NCBI GenBank assembly: GCA_946481585.1
Contig: CAMLOF010000044.1
Location: forward strand, 1-14,442
DNA: 14,442 bases
Reading direction: 5' to 3'
Source: an uncultured Macromonas sp.
GTDB lineage: Bacteria; Pseudomonadota; Gammaproteobacteria; Burkholderiales; Burkholderiaceae
In this document: piece by piece, positions 1 to 7,456 of the stretch
How the letters are laid out: every line of letters begins with the position of its first letter
Numbering within the stretch: position 1 is the first letter of the stretch
Translations under genes and position numbers: made by a program
Notes under the pieces: model-generated
What the model was told of the DNA's origin: nothing
What the model saw: the letters and a program-made list of their open reading frames with translations, nothing else
Databases searched by the model: none

Positions 1-500
1 TGATGGAGGGCTTCCAGCTCTGGCTCAACCTGCCAGCGCGCGACAAGATGTGCCCACCTTGGTACCGGGACATTCCAGCGGGCGAGTTGCCACGCTTTTC
101 AACGGCGGAGGGTGTGGACGTGACCGTGATTGCCGGTGAAAGCCATGGCGTGCAAGGCGCCGTCACCCGAGACGGCACGGCCCCGCTTTACCTGGACCTG
201 CACCTGAAGGCAGGGGCGCGGTTCGAACAACTGTTGCCCGCAGGCCACAACGCCTTTGTTTACGTTTACCGGGGTGAATTGACGGTGGGGGGCAGCGCTG
301 TGCCCGTGCAGCGCATGGCCATTCTGGCGAATGACGGCGGCGACGGCGTGGTGCTGCAAGCCCCGCAGGACGCCAAGGCCCTGCTCATTGCCGGTCGCCC
401 GCTGAAAGAACCCATTGCGCAATATGGGCCCTTCGTCATGAACACGCCGCAGGAAATCCACCAGGCGATTGCCGACCTGCACGCAGGCCGGCTGGCCTGA
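1..500 (+). CDS. Pirin-like bicupin protein, 3' part only
   Basis: The C-terminal half of a pirin-family protein; the reading frame is already open at the window's left edge, so the N-terminal cupin lies outside. The first visible residues, MEGFQLWLNLPARDKM, match the pirin signature before the second cupin barrel ('GFQLWxNLPAxxKM'), so the ATG at position 3 is internal, not a start. The visible 165 residues are the usual length of the pirin C-terminal half (whole proteins are about 280-300 residues). Known members are cytoplasmic iron-binding proteins, some with quercetin 2,3-dioxygenase activity. The metal ligands are in the N-terminal cupin and cannot be checked here, so enzymatic activity is unknown. 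The stop codon ends 3 bp before the convergent ssb gene. Family assignment is firm; substrate is not. Confidence 0.88.
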   Translation, partial: MEGFQLWLNLPARDKMCPPWYRDIPAGELPRFSTAEGVDVTVIAGESHGVQGAVTRDGTAPLYLDLHLKAGARFEQLLPAGHNAFVYVYRGELTVGGSAVPVQRMAILANDGGDGVVLQAPQDAKALLIAGRPLKEPIAQYGPFVMNTPQEIHQAIADLHAGRLA

Positions 501-503
501 AGT

Positions 504-1013
504 TCAGAACGGAATGTCGTCGTCCATGTCGTCGAAGCCGCTCGACGGGGCGGGCGCCGGAGCGCGCTGGGGCGCGGGGCGCTGTGCAGGCGCGGCGGGA
601 CGGGCCGCAGGCGCTGCGGCACGGGGGGCATAGCCACCGCCGCCACCACCTTCGTCCATGCCGGCGCCGCCCATGCCTTCGCGGCCACCCAGCAATTGCA
701 GTTCAGTGGCAATGATGTCCACCGTGTTCTTTTCCACGCCCGACTGGTCGGTGTACTTGCCGTACTTCAGGCGGCCTTCCACGTAGATGGGGCGGCCTTT
801 CTTCACGTATTCGCCAGCGATTTCGGCCAAGCGGTCGTAGAACGTGACGCGGTGCCACTGGGTGTCTTCGACGGTTTCGCCGCTGTTGCGGTCCTTGCGG
901 CGGCTGGTGGTGGCGATGCTGACGTTGGCCACAGCCTGGCCAGAAGGCAGGTAACGGATTTCGGGGTCTCGGCCGCAGTTGCCGATCAGGATGACTTTGT
1001 TCACGGATGCCAT
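504..1013 (-). CDS. ssb: Single-stranded DNA-binding protein SSB
   Basis: SSB binds single-stranded DNA as a tetramer in replication, repair and recombination and recruits partners through its C-terminal tip. The predicted protein has 169 residues. The OB fold covers about residues 1-110: it opens MASVNKVILIGNCGRDPE and contains TQWHRVTFYD, with the Trp that stacks on DNA at residue 53. A Gly-rich then Ala/Pro/Arg-rich disordered linker follows (about 111-158), then the acidic tip FDDMDDDIPF, the standard partner-binding peptide. I chose the ATG at 1011-1013 rather than an in-frame ATG 30 codons upstream because homologues start here and a GAGGAAG ribosome-binding site (1019-1025, complement) sits 5 nt away. 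The gene diverges from clcA and converges on the pirin-like gene. Cys13 is where many SSBs have Leu, a minor point. Confidence 0.97.
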   Translation of the reverse strand: MASVNKVILIGNCGRDPEIRYLPSGQAVANVSIATTSRRKDRNSGETVEDTQWHRVTFYDRLAEIAGEYVKKGRPIYVEGRLKYGKYTDQSGVEKNTVDIIATELQLLGGREGMGGAGMDEGGGGGGYAPRAAAPAARPAAPAQRPAPQRAPAPAPSSGFDDMDDDIPF

Positions 1014-1105
1014 GGCTGCTTCCTCTTTCGCATGGGTATGGTCAAAGCGGGATTGTGCCTGAAGCCCCGGCCACCCCACAGTGGGCATGACACAATCGGC
1101 CACAA
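1014..1105. promoter_or_regulatory. Divergent ssb/clcA promoter region
   Basis: This 92-bp region separates the two start codons. On the minus strand CACAATC (1051-1057) lies 38 nt before the ssb ATG, leaving room for a leader with the GAGGAAG site. On the plus strand CACAATC (1091-1097) ends 8 nt before the clcA ATG, and no Shine-Dalgarno sequence is visible there, so a clcA transcript would have almost no leader. Both resemble the ACAATC elements before other genes in the window and are read here as -10 boxes. No convincing -35 hexamer was found for either, so the call is tentative. Confidence 0.4.
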
Positions 1106-2500
1106 ATGAAGACGGACCAGGACCCGGACTTTTTCCTCAACGTCCAGAACGAGTTCTCCAACGGCCGCGCGTGGCTGGACCGGGGCATCGTTCTGGGATA
1201 CGCAGTGCTGGCGGGCTTGAGCGTGGTGCTCTTCACCATGCTGTCGGAATGGGCCTTCGAATGGTTCCTGCATGGCTACGAGGCCGCCCCCTGGGCCGTG
1301 CTGCTCTGGACGCCCGCACTCACTGCCCTGATCGTCTGGGTCACACGGCGCTATGTGCCTGGCGCCGCGGGCTCCGGCATTCCCCAGGTGATTGCCGCCC
1401 AAGCGCCCCACCTGGCTGCCGACAAACGGCGCCATTTCGTCTCGGTCAAACTCTCAATTGCCAAGGTGCTGCTCAGCACGGCGGGGCTGTTCGCCGGGCT
1501 GTCATTGGGGCGGGAAGGGCCTTCGGTACAGGTGGCCGCAGGCATCATGCACAACGCCCGCCGCTGGCTGCGCGGCGGCCACTCGGGCCTGGGTGACTAC
1601 GCTCTGCTCGTCGCGGGCGGCTCGGCGGGCATTGCCGCGGCGTTCAACGCTCCCCTGGCAGGCGTGGTGTTCGCCATTGAAGAGCTTTCCCGCAAGATCG
1701 AGTCTCGCAGCAGCGGGCTCATCATCGCCGCCATTGTTCTGGCGGGCTTGATGGGGGTGTCAGTTTTCGGCAACTACTCTTACTTCGGCTCCATCGCCAT
1801 CCCGCGCATCGGCTGGTCTGCCTTTCTGCCCGGCCTGCTGGTGGCGCTCGCTTGCGGTGTGCTGGGCGGGCTGTTTTCTCGCCTGCTGGTAGCCTCCCTC
1901 ACGGGAACAGGTGACCGCGTCAGCCGCTGGCGGAAGCACTACCCGATTCACTTTGCGGCGCTGGGCGGGCTGGCCATAGCGGTCATAGGCCTGGTGAGCG
2001 CGGGCGCCACTTTTGGCGCGGGCGGTGAAGAGGTCAGGCGCATGCTGGCTGGCGAAGGCGACCCTTCGCGTCTTTACACCCTGCTCAAGTTCCTTGCCAC
2101 CTGGATCACCACCTGGTGCGGGGTGCCCGGAGGCATCTTTGCGCCGTCGCTGTCCATTGGCGCGGGCATTGGTTACGACGTTGCGCAGCTGACCATGGGC
2201 CCCGATGCCGCAGAAATTGCGCCGGTCCTCATTGCGATGGGCATGGCAGGGTTCCTGGCAGCGGTGACGCAGGCGCCCTTGACGGCGTTCATCATCGTGA
2301 TGGAGATGATCGACGGGCGCCCGCTGGTGCTCACCTTGATGGCGTCTGCCATGCTCGCCAGCCTGGTGTCACGCATGATCAGCCGCCCGCTCTATGCAAC
2401 TCTGGCCGAAAAGATGCTGCAAGGCGTGATAACAGCGGAACAGGAAGGAAGCCCCGGGCAAGCACCGAAGTCGACCGGCGAAGAAAGCCCCCGCACCTGA
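1106..2500 (+). CDS. clcA: CLC-family chloride/proton antiporter
   Basis: A 464-residue polytopic inner-membrane protein of the CLC family. All selectivity-filter motifs are visible: GSGIP at residues 89-93, GREGP at 135-139, GGIFAPSL at 342-349, and the C-terminal Tyr430 in RPLYATL. Glu137 in GREGP corresponds to the external gating glutamate of E. coli ClcA, and the IEE at 191-193 contains the internal proton glutamate. By established structure-function knowledge this combination marks a chloride/proton exchanger rather than a channel. The Ser of GSGIP argues for chloride over nitrate. The tail after the last helix is only about 30 residues, so there are no CBS domains. In E. coli such proteins support extreme acid resistance; here the role is inferred. 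The start lacks an obvious ribosome-binding site. The gene ends 21 bp from the convergent MFS gene. Confidence 0.93.
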   Translation: MKTDQDPDFFLNVQNEFSNGRAWLDRGIVLGYAVLAGLSVVLFTMLSEWAFEWFLHGYEAAPWAVLLWTPALTALIVWVTRRYVPGAAGSGIPQVIAAQAPHLAADKRRHFVSVKLSIAKVLLSTAGLFAGLSLGREGPSVQVAAGIMHNARRWLRGGHSGLGDYALLVAGGSAGIAAAFNAPLAGVVFAIEELSRKIESRSSGLIIAAIVLAGLMGVSVFGNYSYFGSIAIPRIGWSAFLPGLLVALACGVLGGLFSRLLVASLTGTGDRVSRWRKHYPIHFAALGGLAIAVIGLVSAGATFGAGGEEVRRMLAGEGDPSRLYTLLKFLATWITTWCGVPGGIFAPSLSIGAGIGYDVAQLTMGPDAAEIAPVLIAMGMAGFLAAVTQAPLTAFIIVMEMIDGRPLVLTLMASAMLASLVSRMISRPLYATLAEKMLQGVITAEQEGSPGQAPKSTGEESPRT

Positions 2501-2521
2501 ACAGGCGGCGACCAGAGGCAA

Positions 2522-3703
2522 TCAGTGCCGGGTCACGGCCTTGGCAGGCGCCTGCATGTTCCAGGCCACCACCAGCCAAAGCAGGCTAAGCCCGCCGCAG
2601 ACCATGAACAGGCCTTGGGGGCCGTGGTGGCTGCTGATCCAGCCCCCTGCAGCGCCCCCGGCAAAGAAACCCACCGATTGGAGCGTGTTGTAGACACCCA
2701 GCGCCGCGCCGCGCGCGTGCGCTGGCGCAAGGCGGGACGCCAAGCTGGGCTGGCTGGCCTCCAGGGTGTTGAAACCCATGAAAAACAGGAACAGCCCCAC
2801 CGCCAGCAAGGGAAGCGAAGGCGTGTGCGTAGCACTGAACCAGAAGCCCACCTGCACCAGCAGGATCAGCCCGATGGCAAACAGAAACACGGCACGCAGG
2901 TAGCCGCGCCGCTCCAGACGGAAAAGCACGCCCCCCATGACGACGAACGACAGCACCAGTGCCGTCAGGTACACCTTCCAGTGCTCGGGCTGCGCCAACC
3001 CTGCCTGCACCAGCAAGGCCGGAACAGCCATCCACATGGCAAGCTGCACCGCGTGCAGCACGAAGACGCCCAGATCAAGCCGAAGCAGCCCGCTGTGCGC
3101 CAGCACCTCGCGCAGGCCACCGCGCCCTGCATCAACATACTCTTGCGGCTCCGGGGGCACCACCCAGGCCACCACGGCCATGCCCGCCAGCGCCAGCGTG
3201 GCGGTCAGCCAGAACAGCCCGCTCAAACCGATGTGCGCTGCAAGAATGGGTGAGAACACCAGCGACAAGGCGAACATCAGGGCTATGCTGATACCGACCA
3301 TGGCCATGGCCTTGGTTCGTACTTCGTCTCGGGTGACGTCGGCGATGAAGGCCGTGATGGCGGCAGAGATGGCACCCGCCCCTTGCAAGGCCCGCCCGAG
3401 TATGAGGAAGTCCAGACTGCGGGCAGTGGCGGCCACCATGCTGCCCGCGGCGAACAGGGCCAAGCCAAGCAGGATGACGCGCTTGCGCCCCCAGCGGTCG
3501 GAGGCCATGCCCAGAGGAATTTGCAACAACGCCTGCGTGAGGCCGTAGATGCCCATCGCCAAGCCAACTCGTGCAGGATCATCCCCCCCGGGGTAACGGG
3601 CGGCCTCTAAAGCGAACACGGGCAGCACCAGGAACAGACCAAGCATGCGCAGAGCGAAGATCGAAGCCAGCGAGATGCTGGCCCGGCGCTCGGCGGCGGT
3701 CAT
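2522..3703 (-). CDS. YajR-like MFS transporter (no YAM domain)
   Basis: A 393-residue, 12-helix major facilitator superfamily protein, probably a proton-driven exporter in the inner membrane. From memory it closely resembles E. coli YajR: the start MTAAERRAS, then LRMLGLFLVLPVF, motif A (GMASDRWGRKR, about residues 65-75) and GRALQGAGA after Arg104. E. coli YajR continues into a cytoplasmic ferredoxin-like YAM domain; this protein stops right after the last helix (ending MQAPAKAVTRH) and lacks it. The frame stays open to a TTG at 3772 (23 more codons), but the ATG at 3703 matches YajR, and a candidate -10 element lies between the two, so 3703 is preferred. No clear Shine-Dalgarno sequence precedes it. 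The substrate cannot be read from sequence. It follows the chemoreceptor gene on the same strand after 125 bp. Confidence 0.88.
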   Translation of the reverse strand: MTAAERRASISLASIFALRMLGLFLVLPVFALEAARYPGGDDPARVGLAMGIYGLTQALLQIPLGMASDRWGRKRVILLGLALFAAGSMVAATARSLDFLILGRALQGAGAISAAITAFIADVTRDEVRTKAMAMVGISIALMFALSLVFSPILAAHIGLSGLFWLTATLALAGMAVVAWVVPPEPQEYVDAGRGGLREVLAHSGLLRLDLGVFVLHAVQLAMWMAVPALLVQAGLAQPEHWKVYLTALVLSFVVMGGVLFRLERRGYLRAVFLFAIGLILLVQVGFWFSATHTPSLPLLAVGLFLFFMGFNTLEASQPSLASRLAPAHARGAALGVYNTLQSVGFFAGGAAGGWISSHHGPQGLFMVCGGLSLLWLVVAWNMQAPAKAVTRH

Positions 3704-3828
3704 TCGGTGCGAATCTGACAGGGTATCGGACACAACGACAGAATTTCGGGCAAAGCCCGGATTGTCGCTCAACGCGCAAAGCCCCCCGGAGCATGGGCCG
3801 ATGACCCAGACCGGAGGGGAACAGCAGC
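3704..3828 (-). promoter_or_regulatory. Spacer with candidate MFS promoter
   Basis: The 125-bp gap between the end of the chemoreceptor gene and the chosen start of the MFS gene. On the minus strand GACAATC (3760-3766) matches the element upstream of other genes in this window and would give a leader of about 50 nt. CCGGAGGGG (3811-3819) could pair with CCCCCCGG (3782-3789) as an 8-bp stem with one bulge and a 21-nt loop, but only a short T run follows, so a terminator for the chemoreceptor gene is uncertain. No clear -35 hexamer was found. Confidence 0.35.
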
Positions 3829-6222
3829 TCAGCCGTGCTGTAGCGCGCTTCGGTAGGCGCCGCAGCCCACCAGCAGCTTGTCGTTGATGGGCAGCACAAA
3901 CGAGGATTTGCCGCGCACCTGCCCGGTGACCGGGTTGACGATGTTGTATTCCACCCAGCCGCCACCCGTGTCTGCACGCTCCCAGGCATCGCGCAGCAAG
4001 GCATCGGCGTCCAGGCCCGGCGCGTCGTGCAGACGGCTGCCCGTCTTGGCCCGGTCAGCGCCCATCACCCGGTAAACCCCCTCGCGGTCGAACACGAAGA
4101 TGTAGAGATCGCGGTCGATGAAGCGGCCCTGTTTGTCGTAGAAGTCCTCGCTAGCGCGTTCGTAGCCCACGTTGCGAATGTGCTCCAGCGCCTCTTTGGC
4201 CATGCGCATGGCGATGTCTGCCGTGCCTTGTGTGATGGACATCGTCTGCACGGCGGCATCGAGCACCGACGTGTGCCCCAGCAGTTCGTTGGACCGCTTG
4301 CTGGTGCGGTCCACCATGGCGGCGTTCTCGTACGTCACGGTGTCGATCTCGCCCATCGCCTGCGCCACTTCCTTGAGCGCGGCACTTTGCTGGCTGCTGG
4401 CTGCCGCCATGCTGTCGATACGGGCGGCAATGTCACGGATGCCAATGACGAGCCGCTCCATCACTTCGTTGACGGAACCGATCTCCTTGACCGAAGACTG
4501 GACCCGGCTGGTGGACTCGACGATGAGTTGGCGCACTTCGCCCGCAGCGGATTGCGACCGCTGCGCGAGGCTGCGCACCTCGGCCGCCACCACGGCGAAA
4601 CCCCGCCCGGCCTCGCCCGCACGCGCAGCTTCCACGGCCGCGTTGAGCGCCAGGATGTTGGTCTGAAAGGCAATGCTGTCGATCACGCCGATGATTTCGG
4701 TCATGCGCTGCGAGGTGGCCTGCAGCGTGCCCATACCCTGCATGGTCTGGTGCATCAGGCCGCTGGCCTGTTCGGTCTGGCGGTGCAGCCCCTCGCTGAC
4801 GCGGCTGACTTCCTGCACCGTCTCGCCATTGCGGGTAACGGTGTCGGCCGCCTCGCGCACGTTCGCCGTGGCTTGTTCCAGCGCAGCGGCCTGGGCCTGG
4901 GTGCGGTCGGCCAGTTGCGCGCTGTCGTTGACGAGCTGCTGCCCCATGTGGCTCAGCACTGCGGACACGCTGCGCACATCAGCCACGATGGCTGACAGGC
5001 TGGCCAGCATGGCCTGGAACTTGCGCCCCATTTCGGCCATCTCGTCGCGGCCGGGGATCACCGCAACACCGGTCAGGTCGCCGTCGGTGGCCTGGTCAAT
5101 CACCGTGTCGAGCTTCTTCAGGCTGTCGATGGTGGCGTGCTTGAACGCCATCAAACCGTAGATCAGGAGCACCAGCACCACCACGCCGCCAGAGGCGAGG
5201 TAGATGATGTTCTGCGTGATGCGGGCTTCGCGTTCCTGCAGCACGGCTTGCAGGCGCTCGTGTGCCACGCGGCCAAAGGCGCGCTGCGTCTCGACCGCCT
5301 TGCCGCCTTCTTCGAAGAAGGCGCTGGCGTTACCCATGAGCATGCCAGACCCCAGCGTGAGCTTGATGGAGTTGGCAAAGTCGGTGTTGTTCTTCTGAAC
5401 GTTCTTCCAGCCTTCCGGGGCGGGTTCACCTGCGCGCTCAAGCGACTCCAGCCGGTCCTGGATCTGGCGGGTCAACCCGATGAGGCGGTCCCCCTGGCTG
5501 CCAATGCGAATGGCTTCGGTGATGGCCTCAGAAGAAGAACCTGCGTCAGGCCGCGCCAGCAGGCCAGCGCCTTCGGTGCGGATCAGGTCGGTGCCTTCCA
5601 CCAGCGGCAGCACGCGCTCGACCACGATGTCCATCAGGAAGGAGCTGCCTGCATCGGGGTCGAGCAGAAGCTCAGAGGTCTCTGCCGTGAGGGAAACCAT
5701 GCGGATCAACCGCGCGATCTGGTCGGAATGCCGCGCAAAGACGGAGGCACTCAGATCGGGCGTGGGGTTGCCTTTGACCAGCTCCTGCAGCGTCTGATGA
5801 ACGGACAGCCAGTCGTTGGCCAGGCCCAGTTCGGTGTGGGTGGCGATGTCACGGTCCAGGGCCTCGATGGCGGCGGTCAGCTCCTTGCGGGTAGCGTCGC
5901 GCCCCTGCTGCAGCGTGCTTTCGCCCGCAAGGATGAGGTGCGTCTGCCCCCGGTGCTTCTGGGTCAGGGCCACCACGTCGGAAATGCGGTTCACAACCGC
6001 CAGACCCGCCAGCTCCTTCTGCGTGTACAGGCGTTGTTCCCAAAGGCTCTGCGTCATCAGCAGGACCATGGCCAGCATGGGCAAGACCAGCAGCGCTGCC
6101 ATCGAGAAAAGCTTGACCGCCATTGGCAGGCGCTGCATGAGCGCGATGCCAGGCCCGAAAAAGCGGCGTGGTGAATCTGACATGATCTGAGCGGATGTGA
6201 AAAGTCCAGACAGGTCCGCCAT
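3829..6222 (-). CDS. Methyl-accepting chemotaxis protein with C-terminal Cache-like domain
   Basis: A 797-residue transmembrane chemoreceptor. In order: TM1 about residues 36-57; a mostly helical periplasmic region about 60-335, possibly NIT-like (nitrate/nitrite-sensing) but not assigned; TM2 about 339-360; HAMP about 361-413; a methyl-accepting signalling domain about 414-660. The CheA/CheW-binding hairpin tip is unmistakable at about 512-550 ([36 protein letters not shown]). After it, residues about 670-795 look like a single Cache domain ([33 protein letters not shown]). Cache domains are normally extracytoplasmic, but topology puts this one in the cytoplasm. No C-terminal CheR-binding pentapeptide is present. 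The start is uncertain: ATGs at 6222 and 6183 are in frame and neither has a good ribosome-binding site. The ligand is unknown. No che genes lie nearby. Confidence 0.92.
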   Translation of the reverse strand: MADLSGLFTSAQIMSDSPRRFFGPGIALMQRLPMAVKLFSMAALLVLPMLAMVLLMTQSLWEQRLYTQKELAGLAVVNRISDVVALTQKHRGQTHLILAGESTLQQGRDATRKELTAAIEALDRDIATHTELGLANDWLSVHQTLQELVKGNPTPDLSASVFARHSDQIARLIRMVSLTAETSELLLDPDAGSSFLMDIVVERVLPLVEGTDLIRTEGAGLLARPDAGSSSEAITEAIRIGSQGDRLIGLTRQIQDRLESLERAGEPAPEGWKNVQKNNTDFANSIKLTLGSGMLMGNASAFFEEGGKAVETQRAFGRVAHERLQAVLQEREARITQNIIYLASGGVVVLVLLIYGLMAFKHATIDSLKKLDTVIDQATDGDLTGVAVIPGRDEMAEMGRKFQAMLASLSAIVADVRSVSAVLSHMGQQLVNDSAQLADRTQAQAAALEQATANVREAADTVTRNGETVQEVSRVSEGLHRQTEQASGLMHQTMQGMGTLQATSQRMTEIIGVIDSIAFQTNILALNAAVEAARAGEAGRGFAVVAAEVRSLAQRSQSAAGEVRQLIVESTSRVQSSVKEIGSVNEVMERLVIGIRDIAARIDSMAAASSQQSAALKEVAQAMGEIDTVTYENAAMVDRTSKRSNELLGHTSVLDAAVQTMSITQGTADIAMRMAKEALEHIRNVGYERASEDFYDKQGRFIDRDLYIFVFDREGVYRVMGADRAKTGSRLHDAPGLDADALLRDAWERADTGGGWVEYNIVNPVTGQVRGKSSFVLPINDKLLVGCGAYRSALQHG

Positions 6223-6337
6223 GTTTCGGCAGACCGGTGACAGCCGATCAGATGTTAATCGACCCCATCCCTCTGTTACGTGGAAGTTACAGGGGGATAT
6301 CCCTAGGTCATTTTTGCTTCAAATGCTTGAACTACGC
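6223..6337 (-). promoter_or_regulatory. Upstream region of the chemoreceptor gene with palindrome and direct repeats
   Basis: This 115-bp gap lies after rpe and before the chemoreceptor gene. It holds a perfect 10-bp palindrome, GGGATATCCC (6294-6303). Immediately beside it are two GTTAC direct repeats, 6275-6279 and 6286-6290, whose starts are 11 bp apart, one helical turn; on the chemoreceptor strand they read GTAAC-N6-GTAAC. Such direct repeats are typical of OmpR-family response-regulator sites, and short palindromes of other dimeric regulators. The ACAATC element seen before other genes is absent, so an activator-dependent promoter is plausible. No clear rpe terminator is seen. Regulator identity is unknown. 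Confidence 0.35.
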
Positions 6338-7015
6338 TTACATGAGCGCGGTTCTCATCTGATCAATCACAGCTTTGTAGTCGGGCTTGCCAAAGATGGC
6401 ACTTCCAGCCACAAAGGTGTCTGCGCCAGCGTCGGCCACACGGCGGATGTTGTCGGCCTTGATGCCGCCGTCCACTTCCAGCCGGATGTCGCGGCCGCTG
6501 GCCTCGATGCGCTTGCGCGCCTGCTCGATCTTGCGCAAGGCGGAATCGATGAAACTCTGCCCGCCAAAGCCGGGGTTGACGCTCATGATGAGGATGAGGT
6601 CGAGGTCGTCGATCACCCAGTCCAGCACGTCCAGCGGCATGGCCGGGTTGAAAGTGAGGCCCGCCTTGCAGCCACGCGCCTTGATGGCCTGCACGCTTCG
6701 GTGAACGTGAGCGGTGGCGTCGGGGTGAAAGCTCACCAGGTCGGCCCCGGCGTCAATGAACGCACCGGCCAGCGCATCCACGGGCTGGATCATCAGGTGC
6801 ACGTCGATGGGTACGGGCGTGCCATCAGCCTTCTTGGCGTGCGGCTTGAGCGCCTGGCAGACCATGGGGCCGAACGTCAGGTTGGGCACGTAGTGGTTGT
6901 CCATCACGTCGAAATGGATCCAGTCGGCGCCTGCGTTGATGACGTTGCGCACCTCCTCGCCCAGACGGGCAAAGTCGGCCGAGAGAATGGAAGGGGCGAT
7001 GCGGTAAGTGGTCAT
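6338..7015 (-). CDS. rpe: Ribulose-phosphate 3-epimerase
   Basis: A cytoplasmic enzyme interconverting D-ribulose 5-phosphate and D-xylulose 5-phosphate in the pentose phosphate pathway and Calvin cycle. The 225-residue protein has the usual family length and a TIM-barrel pattern. It opens [20 protein letters not shown]. Metal and catalytic residues are all visible: His34 and Asp36 in [13 protein letters not shown], His73 in VHLM, and Asp182 in [18 protein letters not shown] (144-155) and GSAIFG (204-209) form the flexible loop and phosphate site. The ATG at 7013-7015 is the family start. No Shine-Dalgarno sequence precedes it; a GACAATC element lies 6 nt away. apaG diverges from it, as usual in betaproteobacteria, but the common downstream partners gph and trpE are missing; a chemoreceptor gene follows instead. 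Confidence 0.97.
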   Translation of the reverse strand: MTTYRIAPSILSADFARLGEEVRNVINAGADWIHFDVMDNHYVPNLTFGPMVCQALKPHAKKADGTPVPIDVHLMIQPVDALAGAFIDAGADLVSFHPDATAHVHRSVQAIKARGCKAGLTFNPAMPLDVLDWVIDDLDLILIMSVNPGFGGQSFIDSALRKIEQARKRIEASGRDIRLEVDGGIKADNIRRVADAGADTFVAGSAIFGKPDYKAVIDQMRTALM

Positions 7016-7063
7016 GCCGGGATTGTCGCAGCTTCGCCGCCAAGGCTGGGTGACAATCAGCGC
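7016..7063. promoter_or_regulatory. Divergent rpe/apaG promoter pair
   Basis: The 48-bp gap between two divergent start codons contains GACAATC on the minus strand (7021-7027) and on the plus strand (7052-7058). In each case exactly 6 nt separate the hexamer GACAAT from the ATG. If these are -10 boxes, transcription would start at or next to the A of each ATG, giving leaderless mRNAs; neither gene has a Shine-Dalgarno sequence, which fits. Recognisable -35 hexamers were not found. The mirror symmetry is seen directly in the sequence; the promoter function is inferred. Confidence 0.5.
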
Positions 7064-7447
7064 ATGTCCAAGTACCAGTTCACCGTTGACCCGCAGCCGC
7101 AGTACCTGCCTGCCCAGTCCGCCCCCGAGGAACGGGTGTACAGCTTCGCCTACACCATCACCATCCAGAACGTGGGCGAGGTGGCTGCCCAGCTGATTGC
7201 CAGACACTGGGACATTGAAGACGCCAACGGCCACACCGAGGAGGTGGACGGCCTGGGTGTGGTGGGCCACCAGCCGCTGCTGCAACCGGGAGAATCGTTC
7301 CGCTACAGCAGCAGCGCCCGCCTGCGCACGCCCATGGGAATCATGAGCGGACACTACTTCTGCGTGGCGGTGGACGGCACGCGCTTTGAAGTGGCCATTC
7401 CGCCCTTCGTGTTGCGCGCCGAAGGCGCTGGCACCAACCTGCACTGA
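7064..7447 (+). CDS. apaG: ApaG (Co2+/Mg2+ efflux-associated) protein
   Basis: A 127-residue single-domain protein of the ApaG family, an immunoglobulin-like beta fold. The family core is present: GLGVVGHQP (63-71), [11 protein letters not shown] (73-83) and [11 protein letters not shown] (89-99). ApaG was named for its position beside apaH in enterobacteria and linked to cobalt resistance and magnesium efflux; its molecular function is still poorly defined, and a related domain occurs in eukaryotic F-box proteins. The start [10 protein letters not shown] matches homologues; the frame stays open far upstream over the rpe coding region, but those ATGs are antisense to rpe. It is the first gene of a six-gene plus-strand cluster and ends 9 bp before the next start. 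Confidence 0.95.
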   Translation: MSKYQFTVDPQPQYLPAQSAPEERVYSFAYTITIQNVGEVAAQLIARHWDIEDANGHTEEVDGLGVVGHQPLLQPGESFRYSSSARLRTPMGIMSGHYFCVAVDGTRFEVAIPPFVLRAEGAGTNLH

Positions 7448-7456
7448 CGTTTGCCG

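Noticed and set aside
1014..1103. N-terminal extension of SSB by 30 residues from an upstream in-frame ATG.
   Set aside because: The extension resembles no SSB, and the internal ATG at 1013 has a strong GAGGAAG site at good spacing and the standard MASVNKV start.
3704..3772. Upstream TTG start for the MFS protein, adding 23 residues.
   Set aside because: YajR-like proteins start at the equivalent of the ATG at 3703, and the candidate -10 element at 3760-3766 lies downstream of the TTG, so the extra codons would not be transcribed from it.
3782..3819. Stem-loop after the chemoreceptor gene as an intrinsic terminator.
   Set aside because: The stem has a bulge, the loop is 21 nt and only a short T run follows. 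GC-rich DNA gives such pairings often, so it is not listed as a terminator.
6197..7063. Long upstream extension of apaG over the rpe coding region.
   Set aside because: It is antisense to rpe. ApaG homologues begin at MSKYQFTV, which gives the usual length.
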